A program made the translations under genes and the position numbers. From Sinorhizobium glycinis (GTDB lineage: Bacteria > Pseudomonadota > Alphaproteobacteria > Rhizobiales > Rhizobiaceae), in contig NZ_LPUX01000064.1 of NCBI RefSeq assembly GCF_001651865.1, forward strand, positions 1 to 64,000: a DNA stretch of 64,000 nucleotides, given 5' to 3'. Positions 62,544-64,000 of this stretch are shown in pieces. Below the pieces are notes generated by a model. That model worked only from the letters and a program-made list of their open reading frames with translations. It made no database searches and was not told the DNA's origin. Position 1 is the stretch's first letter, and each line of letters opens with the position of its first letter.

Positions 62544-63620
62544 ATGGCCCGTTTCCATTCCCTGCAGGTGACCGAAATCCGTCGCGACACACGCGATGCC
62601 GTGGTCGTGACGTTGACGCCGCAGGACACCGACCACGACCTCTTCGATTTCACGCAGGGGCAATACCTGACGTTCCGCCGCAGCTTCGATGGCGAGGAAC
62701 TGCGTCGCTCCTACTCGATCTGCTCCGGACGGCACGAAGGTGTCTTGCGCGTCGGCATCAAGCGGGTCGACGGGGGCTGCTTCTCGACCTGGGCGAACGA
62801 GGCGTTGCGCGTCGGCGACACATTGGAGGCGATGCCGCCGATGGGTGCCTTCTTCACGCCGATCGAGCCGGATGCAGCGAAGAACTATCTGGCCTTTGCC
62901 GGCGGCAGCGGCATCACACCCATTCTTTCCATCATCAAGACGACGCTCGCCAGCGAGCCGCGCTCGCACTTCACGCTCGTCTATGCCAATCGCCAGATCG
63001 GCTCGATCATGTTCCGCGAGGAACTGGACGACCTGAAGAACATCTATCTCGGCCGGCTCGCCATCCTCCACGTGCTCGAGAGCGAGTCCCAGGATATCGA
63101 TCTCTTCGCGGGGCGCGTCGACGCGGAAAAATGCGCCGCACTGTTCAAGCACTGGATCGATATCGAGGCGGCCAATACGGCTTTCATCTGCGGCCCCGAG
63201 CCGATGATGCTGGCGGTCGCCGCGACGCTCCGCGGGCACGGGATGCGTGACGAGCAAATCAAGTTCGAGCTCTTCGCCTCCTCGCAACCGGGCCGCGCTC
63301 GTCTCAAGGTGGAGAGCATTGCGGCGGCGGAGCGCGGCACCGCCTGCGAGGCAACCGTCACGCTCGACGGCGCCACCCGCATTTTCAACATGCCGAAACA
63401 GGGGCAGACGCTTCTCGAGGCGGCGCTCGAGAACAGGATGGATGCGCCCTTCGCATGCAGGGCCGGTGTCTGCTCCACCTGTCGTGCCAAGGTGCTCGAG
63501 GGCGAAACGGAAATGGAAGTCAACCACGCGCTCGAGGACTACGAGGTCCGCCAGGGCTATGTCCTCACCTGCCAATGCTATCCGCTGAGCGACCGGATCG
63601 TCGTCAGCTACGATCAATGA
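62544..63620 (+). CDS. paaE: Phenylacetyl-CoA epoxidase reductase PaaE
   Basis: The 358-residue protein has an N-terminal FAD/NAD(P)-binding reductase module (RRSYSICSG for flavin, LAFAGGSGITPILSI for NADP and FICGPEPMM) and a C-terminal plant-type [2Fe-2S] ferredoxin domain (CRAGVCSTC near 310, with a fourth Cys in LTCQC). It passes electrons from NADPH to the di-iron site in PaaA. The start is ATG 62544; its ribosome-binding site is weak, suggesting coupling with paaD. Confidence 0.95.
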   Translation: MARFHSLQVTEIRRDTRDAVVVTLTPQDTDHDLFDFTQGQYLTFRRSFDGEELRRSYSICSGRHEGVLRVGIKRVDGGCFSTWANEALRVGDTLEAMPPMGAFFTPIEPDAAKNYLAFAGGSGITPILSIIKTTLASEPRSHFTLVYANRQIGSIMFREELDDLKNIYLGRLAILHVLESESQDIDLFAGRVDAEKCAALFKHWIDIEAANTAFICGPEPMMLAVAATLRGHGMRDEQIKFELFASSQPGRARLKVESIAAAERGTACEATVTLDGATRIFNMPKQGQTLLEAALENRMDAPFACRAGVCSTCRAKVLEGETEMEVNHALEDYEVRQGYVLTCQCYPLSDRIVVSYDQ

Positions 63621-63646
63621 GGCTCGACGGCGGAGGGAGGATGCCG

Positions 63647-64000
63647 ATGTCCGAAACGATGCCCATCGAGGAATACCTCCAGCAAGGAGGCGTGCTGACT
63701 TCGCCCGCCAACGCGCCGCCGCGCTATCGCGGCGAGTTGCTGCGTCTGATGGCAAGCTTCGTCGATAGCGAGCTCGCCGGTGCCGCCGGTTTCGCCGACA
63801 CCATCAACGATGCGCCGGGCATCAAGGAGCGCATCGCTGCCGCCCGAATCGTGCTCGAGAAGACCGACCATGCGGGCCGTGTCCTCGACGTCATGGGTAC
63901 GTTCGGCGCGGATGTCGAGCGCTATGCCGTCCACCACGCCTGGGACGCGCGGCTTTCCCGGGGCGCCGATATCGGCGCGGCGCGCCAGGGCGGCGACATG
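63647..64000 (+). CDS. PaaA/PaaC-like ferritin-fold protein, 5' part (truncated by window)
   Basis: The first 118 residues of a gene downstream of paaE begin MSETMPIEEYLQQGGVLTSP and are rich in helical segments (LLRLMASFVDSELAGAAGFAD, RIVLEKTDHAGRVLDVM) that resemble the PaaA/PaaC ferritin-like family. A Glu near the start of one helix (DSELAGAA) and EKTDHA in the next could be metal ligands, but this is uncertain. AGGGAGG precedes ATG 63647. The rest of the gene is outside the window. Confidence 0.6.
   Translation, partial: MSETMPIEEYLQQGGVLTSPANAPPRYRGELLRLMASFVDSELAGAAGFADTINDAPGIKERIAAARIVLEKTDHAGRVLDVMGTFGADVERYAVHHAWDARLSRGADIGAARQGGDM

Overview
The window is about 64 kb of GC-rich alphaproteobacterial DNA. 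The dense ABC importers with divergent regulators, the FixJ-like response regulators and the palindromic intergenic repeats (three copies of one family, three of a second) point to the Rhizobiaceae, most likely Sinorhizobium/Ensifer. The sulfate transport, RES/Xre and leucine degradation block resembles, from memory, the pSymB chromid of S. meliloti. Species and replicon are inference. I see no rRNA, tRNA, CRISPR, transposase, phage or replication gene.

Layout. 1-0.9 kb: end of a glutathione-dependent formaldehyde dehydrogenase and gfa (formaldehyde detoxification). 1-2.5 kb: small secreted or hypothetical proteins. 2.8-7.4 kb: a FixJ-type regulator, a receiver-only regulator and a large sensor kinase with three PAS domains. 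7.6-18.9 kb: a hydroxyproline-type catabolic operon (two reductases, two proline racemase-superfamily enzymes, aldehyde dehydrogenase, FAD amino acid dehydrogenase, DapA-like deaminase, amino acid ABC importer) with a divergent GntR regulator and a tandem operator. 18.9-28.8 kb: a sugar ABC importer and SDR facing a split transketolase, FGGY kinase, SorC regulator and second SDR. 28.9-34.6 kb: IclR regulator, RidA, amino acid ABC importer and a divergent D-threonine aldolase-like PLP enzyme. 34.9-38.8 kb: sbp-cysTWA sulfate importer. 39-39.9 kb: RES/Xre toxin-antitoxin pair. 40-46.9 kb: leucine/isovalerate degradation. 47.2-47.6 kb: two small orphan genes. 47.7-56.8 kb: rare-ketose operon (3-epimerase, kinase, class II aldolase, ABC importer) with a divergent LacI regulator. 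56.8-58.5 kb: Lrp/LysE export pair and an XRE regulator. 58.8-64 kb: phenylacetate degradation, paaX and paaABCDE, followed by a truncated gene that looks related to PaaA/PaaC.

Working together: most blocks are self-contained import, catabolism and regulation cassettes that feed central metabolism: 2-oxoglutarate, triose or pentose phosphates, and acetyl-CoA plus acetoacetate.

The least ordinary points are: two Ser/Cys-type proline racemase-superfamily paralogues in one operon; the same palindromic repeat placed just after the binding-protein gene in two unrelated ABC operons; the split-transketolase sugar cassette; the IclR-RidA-ABC-PLP aldolase cassette; and several clear palindromic operators.
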